NCBI GenBank assembly: GCA_016301965.1
Contig: JAEDOO010000090.1
Span: 1-7,634, forward strand
Origin: Lachnospiraceae bacterium
Lineage (GTDB): Bacteria > Bacillota > Clostridia > Lachnospirales > Lachnospiraceae
Length of the DNA: 7,634 bases
Reading direction: 5' to 3'
In this document: positions 6,083 through 7,634 of the stretch, one piece after another
Numbering within the stretch: the stretch's first letter is position 1
How the letters are laid out: the number at the start of each line of letters is the position of its first letter
Made by a program: the position numbers and the translations under genes
The notes under the pieces: generated by a model
Databases searched by the model: none
What the model saw: only the letters and a program-made list of their open reading frames with translations
Told to the model about the DNA's origin: nothing

Positions 6083-7627
6083 GTGAACAGAGAAACGGTC
6101 ATTGTCATCGACTTTGGCGGCCAGTACAATCAGTTAGTGGCCCGTCGTGTTCGTGAATGCAATGTGTATTGCGAAATTTATTCTTATAAAACTGACATCC
6201 AGAAGATCAAAGATATGCATCCCAAGGGTATTATCCTGACCGGCGGCCCCAACAGCTGCTACGAGGAAGGTGCTCCCACCTGTACAAAAGAGCTCTTCGA
6301 GCTGGGCATCCCCGTACTGGGACTCTGCTATGGCGCACAGCTGATGCAGCATGTACTGGGAGGAAAAGTAGAGAAAGCACCGGTGAGAGAATACGGAAAG
6401 ACACAGGTATTTGTAAATACTGAGTCCCCGCTGTTTACCGGTATCGAGGAAGAGACGATCTGCTGGATGAGTCATTTCGATTATATATCCCAGACAGCTC
6501 CTGGATTTGACATCTGTGCCCATACCAACGATTGCCCCGTAGCGGCAGCAGAGAACCGGGAAAAGGATCTTTACGCGATCCAGTTCCATCCCGAGGTACT
6601 GCACACCGTGCGCGGAAAAGAGATCCTGTCCAATTACGTATATAATGTATGTCACTGTGCCGGAGACTGGAAGATGGACTCCTTTGTGGAATACTCCATC
6701 AAAGCCATCCGCGAGAAAGTCGGAAACGGCCGCGTGCTCTGCGCTCTGTCCGGCGGTGTGGATTCATCTGTAGCAGCCGTACTGCTCTCCAAAGCCATCG
6801 GCAAACAGCTGACCTGTGTGTTCGTAGATCATGGCCTTCTTCGTAAAAACGAAGGCGATGAAGTAGAAGCAGTCTTCGGACCGGACGGCCCCTACGACCT
6901 GAACTTCATTCGCGTCAATGCCCAGCAGCGCTACTACAGCAAACTGGCCGGCGTAGAAGAGCCGGAGCAGAAACGTAAGATCATCGGCGAAGAATTTATC
7001 CGTGTATTTGAAGAAGAAGCCAAGAAAATCGGCGCCGTGGATTTCCTGGTGCAGGGAACCATCTACCCCGATGTCGTGGAATCCGGTCTCGGCGGCGAGT
7101 CCGCAGTGATCAAATCCCACCACAACGTAGGCGGCCTGCCGGATTACGTAGATTTCAAAGAAATCATCGAGCCGCTGCGCGACCTGTTCAAAGACGAAGT
7201 CCGCAAAGTCGGTCTGGAGCTTGGCATCCCGGAGTACCTCGTATTCCGTCAGCCCTTCCCGGGCCCGGGCCTCGGTATCCGTATTATCGGTGAAGTAACA
7301 GAAGAAAAAGTAAAGATCGTGCAGGACGCAGATGCGATCTATCGCGAAGAAATCGCCAAGGCAGGTATTGATACCAGTATTAACCAGTATTTTGCCGCAT
7401 TGACCAATATGCGCTCTGTCGGTGTTATGGGGGATGAGAGAACCTATGACTATGCGGTTGCCCTTCGCGCTGTGTGCACCATTGACTTCATGACTGCGGA
7501 GGCTGCAAATATCCCGTGGGATGTGCTGCAGAAGGTGATGAGCAGGATTATTAATGAGGTTAAGGGAGTTAACAGGGTATTTTATGATTTGACTTCGAAG
7601 CCGCCGGGAACGATCGAGTTTGAATAG
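6083..7627 (+). CDS. guaA: GMP synthase (glutamine-hydrolysing)
   Basis: Cytoplasmic enzyme of the last step to GMP: XMP + ATP + glutamine to GMP + AMP + PPi + glutamate. From the GTG start it is 514 residues, matching the usual length of about 510-525. The N-terminal class I glutamine amidotransferase domain (about 1-190) has the nucleophile C82 in GLCYGAQ and H169/E171 in QFHPEV. The ATP pyrophosphatase domain has the SGGVDSS loop at 223-229, and QGTIYPDVVESG and FRQPFPGPGLGIRI follow. The C-terminal dimerisation domain contains MRSVGVMGDERTYDYAVALR and ends PPGTIEFE, where most homologues have IEWE. All catalytic elements are present. It has its own promoter with a candidate operator and lies downstream of the c-di-GMP synthase gene, whose substrate GTP derives from GMP. 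Only 7 bases remain after the stop, so a terminator cannot be assessed. Confidence 0.98.
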   Translation: MNRETVIVIDFGGQYNQLVARRVRECNVYCEIYSYKTDIQKIKDMHPKGIILTGGPNSCYEEGAPTCTKELFELGIPVLGLCYGAQLMQHVLGGKVEKAPVREYGKTQVFVNTESPLFTGIEEETICWMSHFDYISQTAPGFDICAHTNDCPVAAAENREKDLYAIQFHPEVLHTVRGKEILSNYVYNVCHCAGDWKMDSFVEYSIKAIREKVGNGRVLCALSGGVDSSVAAVLLSKAIGKQLTCVFVDHGLLRKNEGDEVEAVFGPDGPYDLNFIRVNAQQRYYSKLAGVEEPEQKRKIIGEEFIRVFEEEAKKIGAVDFLVQGTIYPDVVESGLGGESAVIKSHHNVGGLPDYVDFKEIIEPLRDLFKDEVRKVGLELGIPEYLVFRQPFPGPGLGIRIIGEVTEEKVKIVQDADAIYREEIAKAGIDTSINQYFAALTNMRSVGVMGDERTYDYAVALRAVCTIDFMTAEAANIPWDVLQKVMSRIINEVKGVNRVFYDLTSKPPGTIEFE

Positions 7628-7634
7628 AAGTCGA

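Overview
The window looks like chromosomal DNA of a Gram-positive anaerobe of the class Clostridia, most likely a gut Lachnospiraceae. This rests on strong GGAGG-type ribosome binding sites before every gene, moderate GC content, a soluble diguanylate cyclase with a very large sensor part, and a clostridial style of small Cys-rich protein. The family-level assignment is an inference.

Layout. (1) Bases 1-1202, minus strand: a Na+-coupled amino-acid-type transporter of the neurotransmitter:sodium symporter (NSS/SNF, LeuT-fold) family, cut off by the left edge. (2) Bases 1203-1438: a divergent intergenic region with a candidate promoter and a small inverted repeat. (3) Bases 1439-2335, plus strand: a LysR-type regulator, divergent from the transporter and so its probable regulator. 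(4) Bases 2336-2531: an intergenic region with a palindrome and candidate promoters. (5) Bases 2532-5870: a 1112-residue cytoplasmic protein with a degenerate AAA/STAND-like N-terminus, TPR-like helices, a coiled coil, a GAF-like region and an intact C-terminal GGDEF domain, so a probable active diguanylate cyclase. (6) Bases 5870-6004: a 44-residue Cys-rich ORF whose start codon overlaps the cyclase stop codon (TGATG). (7) Bases 6014-6082: a good promoter, a perfect inverted repeat inside its spacer, and a strong ribosome binding site. (8) Bases 6083-7627: guaA, GMP synthase, complete, with a GTG start.

How the genes may work together. The transporter and LysR gene form a self-contained divergent uptake/regulator pair. 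The cyclase uses GTP to make c-di-GMP and sits just before guaA, which makes the GTP precursor GMP; no terminator is visible between them, though guaA has its own promoter. The most noteworthy items are the cyclase architecture (a STAND-like regulator with GGDEF output but neither a Walker A nor a Walker B acid), the coupled Cys-rich small protein, and the candidate operator in the guaA promoter. No RNA genes, mobile elements, CRISPR arrays or riboswitches were recognised.
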